DNA of 64,000 nt from BD2-11 sp965221785 (GTDB lineage: Bacteria; Gemmatimonadota; Gemmatimonadetes; Longimicrobiales; Gaopeijiaceae), in contig CBDCSR010000003.1 in the NCBI GenBank assembly GCA_965221785.1, positions 1,116,001-1,180,000 on the forward strand. The letters run 5' to 3'. This document shows, one piece after another, positions 1 to 9,787 of the stretch. How positions within the stretch are numbered: the first letter of the stretch is position 1; each line of letters begins with the position of its first letter. The position numbers and the translations under genes are program-made. Below the pieces are notes generated by a model that saw only the letters and a program-made list of their open reading frames with translations, did not search any database and had not been told where the DNA came from.

Positions 1-1452
<1,452 letters not shown>

Positions 1453-1494
1453 GGCCGGGGCGGAGGCGTCCTGAGCAGGATGGCCGGTCCCGGC

Positions 1495-2787
1495 CTACGC
1501 CGGCCGCAGGCCCGCGAGCGCTGCGACGAGGCGGTCGATCTCCGCCGTGGTGTTGTACACGTGCGTGGAAACGCGGATGGCCTCGTGGCCATCGCGGCGA
1601 TGTTCGTCGATGTGGATGGAGGCGCGTTCGGCGATGACCGGCACCGAGGCGACGGCGTCGACGCCCTCCAGCTCGAAGATGGTCGACGCGGGGCCGCTGG
1701 TTTCAGGGGTCGAACCGCTGACGAGGCGGGCTCCCGGCATCTCGGCGAGCCGCTCCTTCAGGTAATCGGAGAGGAAGCGGGTGCGGGCCGCGATGCGGTC
1801 GATGCCCACCTGCTCCATGAACGCCAGGGAGGCGGCCAGACCGGCGCGGACCGGAAGGTCGTTGGTGCCGGGGGGCTCGAACGCGGGGTTGTCGGGCGTG
1901 GCGTCGTAGGCGAAGGCGGAGCGGATTCGCGCGCGCGCGCGCGCGCGCACGTACAGAAAACCGGTGCCCATGGGGCCCAGGAACCACTTGTGCAGGCTGG
2001 CCGAGTAGGTGTCGCACCCCAGGTCGTGGAGGTCGATCGGAAACATGCCCACCGCCTGCGCGCCGTCCACATGGGTGAGGATGTCCCGTTCGCGCGCGAG
2101 GGCCGCCAGCCTGCGGACCGGATAGAGGTGGCCGCCGCGGGTGACGTGGCAGAAGGCGACCACCCGGGTGCGGGGGGTGAGCGCGGCCTCGAAGGCCTCG
2201 ATCACGTCGTCCGCCCGGAGTAGCGGGCTGGGGACGAACACCTCCCGGGTCACGATGCCGTCGCGTGCAGCGCGCAGCTGCCAGGGCCGTCGGCCGGCCG
2301 GGTGCTCCTGGGTGGTGAAGACGACTTCGTCGCCCGGGCGCAGGTCGAAGCCGGCGGCGCTGAGGTGGAGCGCCTCGGTGGCGTTGCGGGTCAGAGAGAG
2401 TTCGTGCTCGTCGGCCCCCAGAAAGGCCGCAAGCCCGGGGCGAACCCGACCGTCGACGAGTTCGCGGAGTGCGCCGGTGGCCCGCCGGGGTTCGCGGGAG
2501 ACCGCCTGGTACCCTTCGGCGACGGCGCGCGCGACGCTGCCGGGGGGCATGCCCAGGCCGGCGTTGTTCATGTAGGCGGTGCCGGCTTCGAGGTCGAAGG
2601 CCGCCCGTACATGGGCCCATGCGGGGTCGTGGACCCCGTCCGGTCGGGTCAGCGGGGCGTCGTCTGGTAGGCCCCGGGGTGCGCCGTCATCGGCCTGCGG
2701 CGTGCTCTGCTCGCATCCCGCCAACCAGGCTCCGGCCACGCCGGCGGCGCCTGCCCCCATGAACGCGCGTCGCGACAGCCCGGCCAT
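1495..2787 (-). CDS. Tat-exported aminotransferase class V-fold PLP-dependent enzyme
   Basis: A 430-residue fold-type I PLP enzyme of the class V group (cysteine desulfurase, isopenicillin N epimerase-like). The N-terminus has a twin-arginine signal (SRRAFMGAGAAG) followed by a cysteine in LAGC, so it is probably exported and perhaps lipid-anchored. The PLP-aspartate region is HVDGAQAVGMFPID and the Schiff-base lysine sits in SASLHKWFLGP. The order of motifs and the length fit isopenicillin N epimerase-like proteins. The substrate cannot be read from sequence. The segment after the PLP lysine holds a run of alternating Arg-Ala encoded by a CG dinucleotide tract (positions 1928-1948). The gene is followed closely by the ABC-F gene on the same strand. 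The family call is secure; the reaction is not. Confidence 0.88.
   Translation of the reverse strand: MAGLSRRAFMGAGAAGVAGAWLAGCEQSTPQADDGAPRGLPDDAPLTRPDGVHDPAWAHVRAAFDLEAGTAYMNNAGLGMPPGSVARAVAEGYQAVSREPRRATGALRELVDGRVRPGLAAFLGADEHELSLTRNATEALHLSAAGFDLRPGDEVVFTTQEHPAGRRPWQLRAARDGIVTREVFVPSPLLRADDVIEAFEAALTPRTRVVAFCHVTRGGHLYPVRRLAALARERDILTHVDGAQAVGMFPIDLHDLGCDTYSASLHKWFLGPMGTGFLYVRARARARIRSAFAYDATPDNPAFEPPGTNDLPVRAGLAASLAFMEQVGIDRIAARTRFLSDYLKERLAEMPGARLVSGSTPETSGPASTIFELEGVDAVASVPVIAERASIHIDEHRRDGHEAIRVSTHVYNTTAEIDRLVAALAGLRPA
1928..1948. repeat. CG dinucleotide microsatellite inside the PLP enzyme gene
   Basis: An uninterrupted run of 21 bases of alternating C and G lies within the coding region and encodes the RARARAR stretch. 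Such a tract can slip during replication and would shift the reading frame of an otherwise intact enzyme. Confidence 0.9.
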
Positions 2788-2913
2788 GGTTCTCCTCCCG
2801 CGTTTGCATCCCGGTTGCGCTCGCCCCTTACCGCCAGCCAGGCGACAGTAACGGAGCGATGTAGTGGAAGAGATGCTAACGCGAAACGGGCGGTCGCGCG
2901 CGTCCGGGTGCGA

Positions 2914-3306
2914 TCAGGTGGTGGAACGCACCGCGGTGAACTCGCGATCTCCGCCGCGCGCGCCCGAGACGGTGCCCGTCATCCGGTCACCTTCGATGGT
3001 GGCGCTGTAGCTCTGGGTGATCTCTCGATTCCGGAAGCTGCGCGTGACCTGGAAGCTGATCCGGCCATCCTCGAAGGAAACGTCCTGAAGCTGTATGGTG
3101 CCGTTGGGGGCCATCGCCGAGCCGGTCAACTCGTCGCCGTCGGCCACGAAGGTCAGCGTCTGGGTCATGCTGCCGCGCGGTGTCTCAAGGGTCATCTCCC
3201 ATGCGCCGAGGACGGCGGAGAAGTCGGAGGCAGTCTGGGCCGCCGCCCGGCTGGCGGGAACGGAGGCGAGCGTGAGAGCGAGGGCGAGGGCAATGAGTCG
3301 GGACAT
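2914..3306 (-). CDS. small exported protein of unknown function
   Basis: A 130-residue protein with a clear signal peptide (MSRLIALALALTLASVPASRAAAQ) and a predicted cleavage after AAAQ. The mature part, about 105 residues, is rich in short beta-like strands (WEMTLETPRGS, LTFVADGDELTG, FEDGRISFQVTR, GDRMTGTVSG) in a pattern typical of small lipocalin-like or DUF-type all-beta periplasmic domains. The reading frame stays open further upstream, but ATG at 3306 is chosen because GAGGAG lies just upstream and the signal peptide starts there. It stands alone, divergent from the lipoprotein gene at 3534. Function is unknown. Confidence 0.75.
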   Translation of the reverse strand: MSRLIALALALTLASVPASRAAAQTASDFSAVLGAWEMTLETPRGSMTQTLTFVADGDELTGSAMAPNGTIQLQDVSFEDGRISFQVTRSFRNREITQSYSATIEGDRMTGTVSGARGGDREFTAVRSTT

Positions 3307-3533
3307 GCTGGGATCAACTCCTCGTGGGCGTGGTGTCGGAGGACCGGCCGCGTCGGGCCGGCCGGCGAGACCGGGACGGTGTCGCACACCCCCTTGGACA
3401 GTCATTGCCAATGAAGCGTTGTCTGCCTGAGTGCACCCTTCGATGGCCAACGTTACTTCCGGCAACCACGCTATTACCTTGGGAGGCGCGCTGTCTCCCG
3501 TTTCGTCCCGCAGCCCACCTCAGGTGTTTGCCC

Positions 3534-4019
3534 ATGAAGCAAGGGAACCTGGTCCGACCCTTCCGATGCCGGAGCCTGCGTCGCCGACTCCGGGTGTTCC
3601 TCGTGCTCGCGCTTCCGTGCGTGACCGGCTGCTACAGCTATACGCAGGCAGGGGTGGAGAGCGTCGCGCCGGGGGAAGCGGTGCGGCTGCGCGTGTTCGA
3701 GCAGGCCGTCGACCGGCTTCCCGCGCAACTGGAAAGGAGAACGCAGGTTGAAGGCACCGTGGTCGACCTGGAAGGTGGACGGCTGAACCTGCTGCCGGAA
3801 CTGGGATCGGCGGCGACGGATCCGGTTTCCTTCGCGATATCCGACATCGAGGCCATCTCCCGCAGGGAGTTGAACCAGACCCGCACCTGGGCTGCAGTGG
3901 GCGTCGGCGCCGCGCTCGGCCTGGGGTTGCTCCTGTCGATCGAGGGAGACCCGGCGGGAACCACCGGGGGGCCGATCACGGAATTCATGACGGGGTGGTC
4001 GCTCCGACTGGGTGGGTAG
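3534..4019 (+). CDS. small putative lipoprotein, function unknown
   Basis: A 161-residue protein with a basic N-terminus, a hydrophobic stretch (VFLVLALPCVTGC) and a lipobox ending in Cys, consistent with an envelope lipoprotein. The mature part has a beta-rich region (VRLRVFEQ, VEGTVVDLEGGRLNL, FAISDIEAISRR) and one glycine-rich hydrophobic helix near the C-terminus (AAVGVGAALGLGLLL). The wording recalls SH3-like or PRC-barrel-like domains seen before a single membrane anchor, but I cannot assign a family. ATG at 3534 is preferred over an upstream in-frame start because the signal sequence begins there. It converges with the isopropylmalate-synthase-like gene at 4041. Confidence 0.65.
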   Translation: MKQGNLVRPFRCRSLRRRLRVFLVLALPCVTGCYSYTQAGVESVAPGEAVRLRVFEQAVDRLPAQLERRTQVEGTVVDLEGGRLNLLPELGSAATDPVSFAISDIEAISRRELNQTRTWAAVGVGAALGLGLLLSIEGDPAGTTGGPITEFMTGWSLRLGG

Positions 4020-4040
4020 GGGCGGGACGGAATCTCCCTC

Positions 4041-5318
4041 TCAGCGTTCCGCGATCGCTTCCTCCACCGGGTCTCCCCGATGGGCCCGGACGATCTCCAT
4101 GATCTCCTCGTCGGTGAGGACGCGATTGGACGATTTCGCACGGGTCAGAATCGCCGAGCGCAGTTCGTCGTCGGCGGGAATGCGACGCGAGGCGAGCCAG
4201 TAGCTGACGTTGGACAGCCCGCTCATGTGGCCGATCTCGATCTCCTGCCCGCGACCGAACCAGTTGGCGGGCACGCCCGAATACACCCGGTCGGCCAGCT
4301 TCCGGTCACCTCGCTTGAGCGCCTTGATGATCGCTGCGGCGTGCACCCCTGTGCCGGTGCGGAAGGCGTCGCGCCCGGCCATGGGGTAGCTGGGGTGGAT
4401 GTCCACTCGGCAATAGCGTGACACCGCCTGGCAGTAGCGGCCGAGCTTCGACAGATCGTGTTCCCACTCGCCCAGCAGCTTGAGGTTGAGGAGCATCTGG
4501 TCGATGGATGCGTTCCCCACCCGCTCCCCAACGCCCAGCCCGGTCCCGTGCGCGCGGGTGGCGCCGTACTCGATCGCCAGGATGGCGTTGGTGACGCCTA
4601 GGCCGCGGTCGTTGTGGCCGTGCCAGTCGAGTTCGACCGGCTCGCCCATGCCGCGAATCAGCGAGTGGGTCCAGTCGAACAGGTTCTTCATGCCGTCCGG
4701 GGTCACGTGTCCCACGGTGTCACAGAGGCAAAGTCGGCGCACGCCCATCCGCACGGCCTGTCGGAAGAGCGGATCCAGCACGTCCGGCCGCGAGCGCGTG
4801 GTGTCCTCGGTCACGATGCAGACCTCGAGTCCTTCGCGCATCGCGAAGGTCACGGTCTCGTCGATGCGGCGCAGGAGCGTGTCGACGCTCCAGGACTCGA
4901 CGTATAGACGAATGGGGCTCGAGCCGATGAAGGCGTAGACTTCGATGGGCATGCCCGTCTTCTGGGCGATGTCGGCAATCGGCTCCACGTCGCGCACCAT
5001 GGTGCGCGCGGCGCACATGGGCCGGAGCATCATCCGGCTGTCGCGGATTTCCTCGACCAGCGCCCGGACATCGTCCTGCGCGCGCTTGCCCGCCCCGGGA
5101 AGCCCGACATCCGCCATCCGGATGCCGAGGTCCTCCATGAGGTGGATGAGCTCGATCTTCTGCTCGATGGTGGGGTCGGTGACCGAAGGAGACTGAAGAC
5201 CGTCCCTCAGGGTCTCGTCAACCAGATCGAAGCGACCGGGTGCGAGGGGAGCCCGCTTGTGCAACTGGTTCCAGTCGAAGATGACGTCCTGAGCGGCATC
5301 GACCGTACCTGTCTGCAC
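4041..5318 (-). CDS. isopropylmalate/homocitrate/citramalate synthase family enzyme (HMGL-like)
   Basis: A 425-residue TIM-barrel acyltransferase of the DRE family, which condenses an acyl-CoA with a 2-oxo acid. The metal and catalytic motif DETLRDG is at about residues 34-40, the second metal site HGHND at about 233-237, and the family signature GVGERVGNAS at about 262-271. After DETLRDG the usual E/D-Q is replaced by LQ, so it is not a textbook LeuA. The leucine-binding regulatory domain of LeuA is absent at this length; a short C-terminal region ends the protein. GTG at 5318 is chosen because GGGAGG lies 6 bases upstream; the frame is open further but has no family similarity there. Alternative functions are citramalate or homocitrate synthase. 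It directly follows the SusD gene but the functional link is unclear. Confidence 0.85.
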   Translation of the reverse strand: MQTGTVDAAQDVIFDWNQLHKRAPLAPGRFDLVDETLRDGLQSPSVTDPTIEQKIELIHLMEDLGIRMADVGLPGAGKRAQDDVRALVEEIRDSRMMLRPMCAARTMVRDVEPIADIAQKTGMPIEVYAFIGSSPIRLYVESWSVDTLLRRIDETVTFAMREGLEVCIVTEDTTRSRPDVLDPLFRQAVRMGVRRLCLCDTVGHVTPDGMKNLFDWTHSLIRGMGEPVELDWHGHNDRGLGVTNAILAIEYGATRAHGTGLGVGERVGNASIDQMLLNLKLLGEWEHDLSKLGRYCQAVSRYCRVDIHPSYPMAGRDAFRTGTGVHAAAIIKALKRGDRKLADRVYSGVPANWFGRGQEIEIGHMSGLSNVSYWLASRRIPADDELRSAILTRAKSSNRVLTDEEIMEIVRAHRGDPVEEAIAER

Positions 5319-5356
5319 CAATGACCTCCCGGCGGGCTCCCCCGCGCCTCGGCTTT

Positions 5357-6655
5357 CTAGCTCACTCGGTTGAGCGGGTTGGAGTTGGTGTCGACCTCGG
5401 TCACGCCCACCGGGAAGCAACGGCTGCGGCCCGACATGTCCTCCATGGGCGTCGACCCGGGGCGACCCTCGTTGTCCCAGCGGCGCAGGTCGGCGAAGCG
5501 GCGGTTGTCGAACCACAACTCCACGCGCCGCTCCTGCTTGAGCGCGGTCCAGGCCTCGTTCACATTGGCGGCGGTCGCGGCGGGCAGGGCCTCGCCGGTA
5601 TGGTCGCTCACGACGCTGGTGCGCACCTGGTTTATGATGTCCATCGCCCCCTGGAAGTTGCCGGGGCTGTTGACCAGGATCTCCTCCGCCTGAATCAGGA
5701 GCATCTCCCGTCCCGATGCAAGAGTGTGCGGCGATGTCTTGCTCGTGAACTTCTGCTGAACGTAGAAGGGCAGGTTGTACACCATGGTGACAGCGTCCGG
5801 TATCTCGTTCCACGCCATGCGCGGATCCCCGGTCTCCGTGTAGTAACCCTCGGCGAAGGTGCCCCAGATCGTGTATTCCCGCCAGGGATCCGACGCCCCG
5901 CGGAAATAGACTTCGTTGGGGTCCGGGAAATCATCCAGATCGTAGTGGTGGAGCTGGTACACGAAGTCCATGGGGATGCCCGATGCGTCGCTGCGGGCGC
6001 CGCTCCAGTCTCCGAGCCACATGCGCACGTCCGCGCGCCCCGCCTGCGCGGCGAGCGCGATGTCGGAGGCTCCGGAGGCGTTGCCGACGCTGATCGCCTC
6101 GGTGAAGTGTTCCTCCGCGCGCCTCAGAAAGTCGGTGGAGGGCTGCTCGGGACCTCCATCGAACACCGCGACGCACATGTTGTGGCCGAGCGTGCGGTTC
6201 GTATAGCCAGACAGAACCAGGAGCCTTCCGGCGATTTCGTTGGAGCTGAACTCGCCCTCCAGGGCTTCCTTCAGCCGGCGCACGCCGTCCTCCGCCATCC
6301 AGCGCGCCTGCTGTGCCCGATCCCAGTGATCGTCCACGTTCTCGGAGGTGAGCTTCCCGTTGTAGAACTCCGAGTCGACGAGCCCTCCCGGGGTTCCCTC
6401 GAAGCTCGTCAGGCCCGAGTCGTAGGCCAGCCGGGTGTAGGCCAGAGCGGCCGAGCGCCTCACCCCCTGGAGGACGGACGGGAATGCCTGCGTGTCGTTC
6501 AGGAACTCGTCCTGCACGGGGCCCGGATTGGTGACTTCCAGATCGCAGCCGGTCAGGCCGAGAACAGCCACGGCGGCGACCTGAACCACGCGGCGCAAAA
6601 CGCCCGCAAGTCGGATCTTATGCATGTTTGACGCCTCCCTCGTAATCGCGTTCAT
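5357..6655 (-). CDS. SusD/RagB-family nutrient-binding outer-membrane lipoprotein
   Basis: A 432-residue SusD-like lipoprotein, the surface-exposed partner that caps a SusC-type TonB-dependent transporter. A lipobox LTGC follows a hydrophobic stretch (VVQVAAVAVLGLTGC), and the Cys is followed by DLEVTNPGPV, a wording typical of SusD N-termini. The C-terminal part has the usual RRVELWFDNRRFADLRRW motif. Two starts fit: ATG at 6655 with GGAGG upstream, or ATG at 6625 with GGGAGG upstream; the second gives the more typical signal peptide. It lies 26 bases downstream of the SusC gene on the same strand, so the pair is almost certainly one transcript. The substrate is unknown, though a peptidase gene lies upstream. 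Confidence 0.92.
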   Translation of the reverse strand: MNAITREASNMHKIRLAGVLRRVVQVAAVAVLGLTGCDLEVTNPGPVQDEFLNDTQAFPSVLQGVRRSAALAYTRLAYDSGLTSFEGTPGGLVDSEFYNGKLTSENVDDHWDRAQQARWMAEDGVRRLKEALEGEFSSNEIAGRLLVLSGYTNRTLGHNMCVAVFDGGPEQPSTDFLRRAEEHFTEAISVGNASGASDIALAAQAGRADVRMWLGDWSGARSDASGIPMDFVYQLHHYDLDDFPDPNEVYFRGASDPWREYTIWGTFAEGYYTETGDPRMAWNEIPDAVTMVYNLPFYVQQKFTSKTSPHTLASGREMLLIQAEEILVNSPGNFQGAMDIINQVRTSVVSDHTGEALPAATAANVNEAWTALKQERRVELWFDNRRFADLRRWDNEGRPGSTPMEDMSGRSRCFPVGVTEVDTNSNPLNRVS

Positions 6656-6681
6656 GATCTTCCCTCCGTTCGCCGGCCGCA

Positions 6682-9600
6682 TCAGAAGGTCATCCTGAGG
6701 GAGGCGATGAAGCTCGCCGGCGGCGGCGGGTGCTCCCAGATCGAGCGCGTGATCCCGGAACTCATCCCCTCGTTGCCTGCCATCTCCGGGTCCATGGCGA
6801 GGAAGTCCGCGTTCTTCCACGTCCAGAAGTTCTGCACGGACAGCGTAAGAGTGGCGGTGCTCGCTCCGGGTACGCTGAAGGGCAGGGGCGTCAGCACGGT
6901 GAGGTCGCGCACGCGGAAGAAGTCGTTGGGATAGACGAGGCGCGCGCTGAATTCACCGCTGCAGGTGAAGATGTCGAAGGCTGTCAGCTGGCTGCGCTGG
7001 CCGGCCTGCAGGGCGGGCACGGCCTCGTCGCAGAGCGGGCTGACCTGACCGCGCTGGGCCGAGGTCGTGCTCTGACGGTCGTAGATGTAGTGTCCGCCCA
7101 TGTACTCGCCGCGCGCCGACACGACGATGCCGCCACCCAGCGTCACGGAAGTGCTGGGCGTGACCGTCAGCGTCGGCTGGTTCGGGCCCCAGATGTGGTT
7201 GCGTTCAACCACCGGCTCCGCGACCTGGTCGGGGTTCGTGAGGCGGTCAAAGCGGACCGCCGGAACCGGCTGGCCCTCCTCCAGCCATCCCCCGCCGCTG
7301 ACGCCGAATCCGGCGTTGCCCCCGAGATCCACGGCCTCGCTCTTGTTGGTGTAGACGGTGAGCCCCATGTCCCAGCTGAGCGCGCGGCTCTGCACCACGG
7401 TGCCGTCGAGGCTGAGCTCGAGGCCCTTGTTGGACAGCACGCCCACGTTACGCAGCTGTGAGCCCGTGAAGCCCAGGCTGGGTACCAGCTGCACCGGGAT
7501 GAGCGCGTCGCGCGTCTCCTGGTTGTAGTAGGTGAACCCGACCCTGAGGCGGTCGTCGTAGAAGACGCCGTCGAAGCCCGCCTCGAGCTCGATGGTGCGC
7601 TCGGGCCCGAGGTTCTCGTTTCCGATGTTGAGCGGGTTGAAGGAGGTCTGACCCAGCCAGGGGATGGCCTGCCAGGTCCGGACCGCGTCGAACGCGCCCG
7701 GAGCCCTGCCGGCGTGCCCCCAGGCCACGCGGACCTTCATCTCGCCCATGTCCTGCGGCCAGAAGCCTTCGTCGGACATCACCCACGAGAAGGTGGCGCG
7801 CGGGTAGGGTTGCAGCCCGAAGTCGCTGCCGAAGGCGCTGTTGCCGTCGATGCGCAGCGCCAGGGTCAGGAAGTAGCGGTCGCTGAAGTCGAGCAGCGTC
7901 TGACCGAAGATGCCCGCGTTTACGACGCGCGAGCGGGCCTCCCGGGCCTGGTAGGACGCGCCGCTCGTGACCGTGTGCTCGCCGGGTCCCGGGAGCGCGT
8001 TGGTGCTGGCGCCCAGATCGGTGTCGCGCGCAACGATCGACTGCCCGCCCCACGAGAGGCTGGTACGGAAGCTCTCGGTGAGCCGCAGGTCGAAGCTGCC
8101 CACGTAGTCGGCCGTGAGCTGCTCGGCCGTCCAGGTGCGGTCGGAAACGGAACCGTTGGGGTCGTTGACGTAGCCGAAGGGCCGGATGTTGCGCATGTCG
8201 CTCGCGAGCCGGTCGAGGCCCAGCGTGAGACGGTTGGTGAAGCGCGGCATCGGCGTGTAGGTGGTGGTGATGCCGGCGACGACGCGGTCCACGTCGGTGT
8301 TGATCTGGTACTCGAGGAGGCGGGTGATGACCGCCTCCTCCCATGTGCGCACGTAGGTGGCGTGGGCCTGGCGCTGGGGTGCCCTCTTGTAGCCGTTGTG
8401 CGAGATGCTGTAGGGGCTCGAGCCGCTCGGCGAGTTCTCGACGTGCTGGCGCGTGATCGAGGTGTTGACCTGGATGTCGAGGTTGCTGCGGGGCTGGAAC
8501 CCGAGGTTGATGCGCCCCAGGTATTTCTGGTCGGCGTCGTTGGGGAGGATGCCCTCGTTGTTGTCGAGGCTCCCCGAGACGTAGTAGGAGACGATTTCGC
8601 TGCCTCCCCGGACCGACATGGTATAGCGCTGCTGGTGCCCATTGCGAAGCCAGGGATCGAGGCGCATGTAGGGGGCGTTGGGCGGGCCGAATTCCTGCAC
8701 CCAGTTGACGCCCTGGTCGATCTGGGCGGACCACTGCGCTTCTCCCCCGGACCCGCGCTTGGTGAAGATCTGGATGACCCCGCCCGCCGCCTCCGTTCCG
8801 TAGAGGGCGGTCGCGGCCGGCCCTTTCACGATCTCGATGCGCTCGATGTCGCTCGGGTTGATGTCGTTCAGGGGGCCCATGACGTCCTTGGGCCCGAAGG
8901 CGACGTGCTGGCCGACCGCGTGGTTCAGCGCCAGGCCATCGCTGCGGATGCGCACCCCGTCCACGTAGACGAGCGGCTGGTTGGACATGGCGACGCTCAC
9001 GTTGCCGCGCAGACGGATCTGCGAGCCGGAGCCGGACATGCCGGAGGTGCGCACCGCGACCACGCCGGGCGCGCGCGCCGACAGCAGCTGGTCGACCGTC
9101 GGGACCGGGTCGGGGAGGGTCGCGACGTCCACCTGCGCGATGGACGAGCCGACCTCGCGGCGGCGCGCCTGGCCGGCGGTGCCGGTCACCACGATCTCGT
9201 CCAGCCCTAGGGCTTCCTCCTCGAGGGCGAGATCGGCCGTGGTCGACTGGCCTGCCTCGACCGAGATCTGTGCCGTGGCCGTGCGCATGCCGATGCGCTC
9301 CGCGGTAAGCGTGTAGTTACCCGTGGGCACGTTCAGGATCAGGAAGCGGCCGTCGCCCCGGGTCAGGGTGCCCAGGCCGGTGCCCGCCAGGTACACCTGC
9401 ACCTGGACCAGGGGGCGTCCGGTTGCCTGGTCGGTCACCTGACCGATGACCTGGCCGCTGTCCTGGGCCTCTACGGCGCCGGGCGTGCCGAAGCCGAACG
9501 CCAGAGCCAGCGGAAGTACCGCTGCGACGGTCAGGCCCGCCCTCCTCGGCCGGGCGTTGCCGGCCCCGGTGTGTGTGTGGTCCGACCTTGGATGCACCAT
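6682..9600 (-). CDS. SusC/RagA-family TonB-dependent outer-membrane receptor
   Basis: A 972-residue TonB-linked outer-membrane transporter. The order is: signal peptide ending near GAVEAQ, a carboxypeptidase-regulatory-like beta domain (GQVTDQATGRPLVQVQVYL), the linker motif LDEIVVTGTAGQ, a plug domain with VDQLLSARAPGV and the RGNVSVAMSNQPLVYVDGVR segment typical of SusC, then ATALYGTEAAGGVIQIFTK and a long beta-barrel ending in a phenylalanine (RMTF). ATG at 9600 has GAGGAGG upstream. The length is at the short end for SusC. The SusD gene follows immediately. An S9 peptidase gene precedes it on the same strand by 187 bases, with a possible promoter in between. It likely imports oligopeptides or glycans; the ligand cannot be inferred. 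Confidence 0.95.
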   Translation of the reverse strand: MVHPRSDHTHTGAGNARPRRAGLTVAAVLPLALAFGFGTPGAVEAQDSGQVIGQVTDQATGRPLVQVQVYLAGTGLGTLTRGDGRFLILNVPTGNYTLTAERIGMRTATAQISVEAGQSTTADLALEEEALGLDEIVVTGTAGQARRREVGSSIAQVDVATLPDPVPTVDQLLSARAPGVVAVRTSGMSGSGSQIRLRGNVSVAMSNQPLVYVDGVRIRSDGLALNHAVGQHVAFGPKDVMGPLNDINPSDIERIEIVKGPAATALYGTEAAGGVIQIFTKRGSGGEAQWSAQIDQGVNWVQEFGPPNAPYMRLDPWLRNGHQQRYTMSVRGGSEIVSYYVSGSLDNNEGILPNDADQKYLGRINLGFQPRSNLDIQVNTSITRQHVENSPSGSSPYSISHNGYKRAPQRQAHATYVRTWEEAVITRLLEYQINTDVDRVVAGITTTYTPMPRFTNRLTLGLDRLASDMRNIRPFGYVNDPNGSVSDRTWTAEQLTADYVGSFDLRLTESFRTSLSWGGQSIVARDTDLGASTNALPGPGEHTVTSGASYQAREARSRVVNAGIFGQTLLDFSDRYFLTLALRIDGNSAFGSDFGLQPYPRATFSWVMSDEGFWPQDMGEMKVRVAWGHAGRAPGAFDAVRTWQAIPWLGQTSFNPLNIGNENLGPERTIELEAGFDGVFYDDRLRVGFTYYNQETRDALIPVQLVPSLGFTGSQLRNVGVLSNKGLELSLDGTVVQSRALSWDMGLTVYTNKSEAVDLGGNAGFGVSGGGWLEEGQPVPAVRFDRLTNPDQVAEPVVERNHIWGPNQPTLTVTPSTSVTLGGGIVVSARGEYMGGHYIYDRQSTTSAQRGQVSPLCDEAVPALQAGQRSQLTAFDIFTCSGEFSARLVYPNDFFRVRDLTVLTPLPFSVPGASTATLTLSVQNFWTWKNADFLAMDPEMAGNEGMSSGITRSIWEHPPPPASFIASLRMTF

Positions 9601-9686
9601 CTGGCCTCCTCTGCTGCGATCAGAAGGAAAAGAGCTGTCTTTCAGCCCGGAAGAACTTGGTTCACCCGGTTTGCGGAGCAACGCCC

Positions 9687-9715
9687 ACAATAGGTCCGGG
9701 GCACCGTGGGATCAA
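9687..9715 (-). promoter_or_regulatory. possible sigma-70-like promoter for the SusC-SusD pair
   Basis: On the minus strand a TTGATC hexamer (9710-9715) and a TATTGT hexamer (9687-9692) are separated by exactly 17 bases. Each matches four of six consensus positions. It would place transcription start about 80 bases upstream of the SusC start codon. Strength and sigma factor are unknown. Confidence 0.3.
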
Positions 9716-9787
9716 GCGAAACCGTGCGTGGATCATGTACGAGGGTTGGCTGCCCGATGGATTCACGGCATGCCGCCAATTGGACCG

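Noticed and set aside
7714..9210. Long plus-strand frame of almost 500 codons antisense to the SusC gene.
   Set aside because: Its composition is that of an antisense frame in a GC-rich gene, with no motif or ribosome site, while the minus strand encodes a complete SusC.
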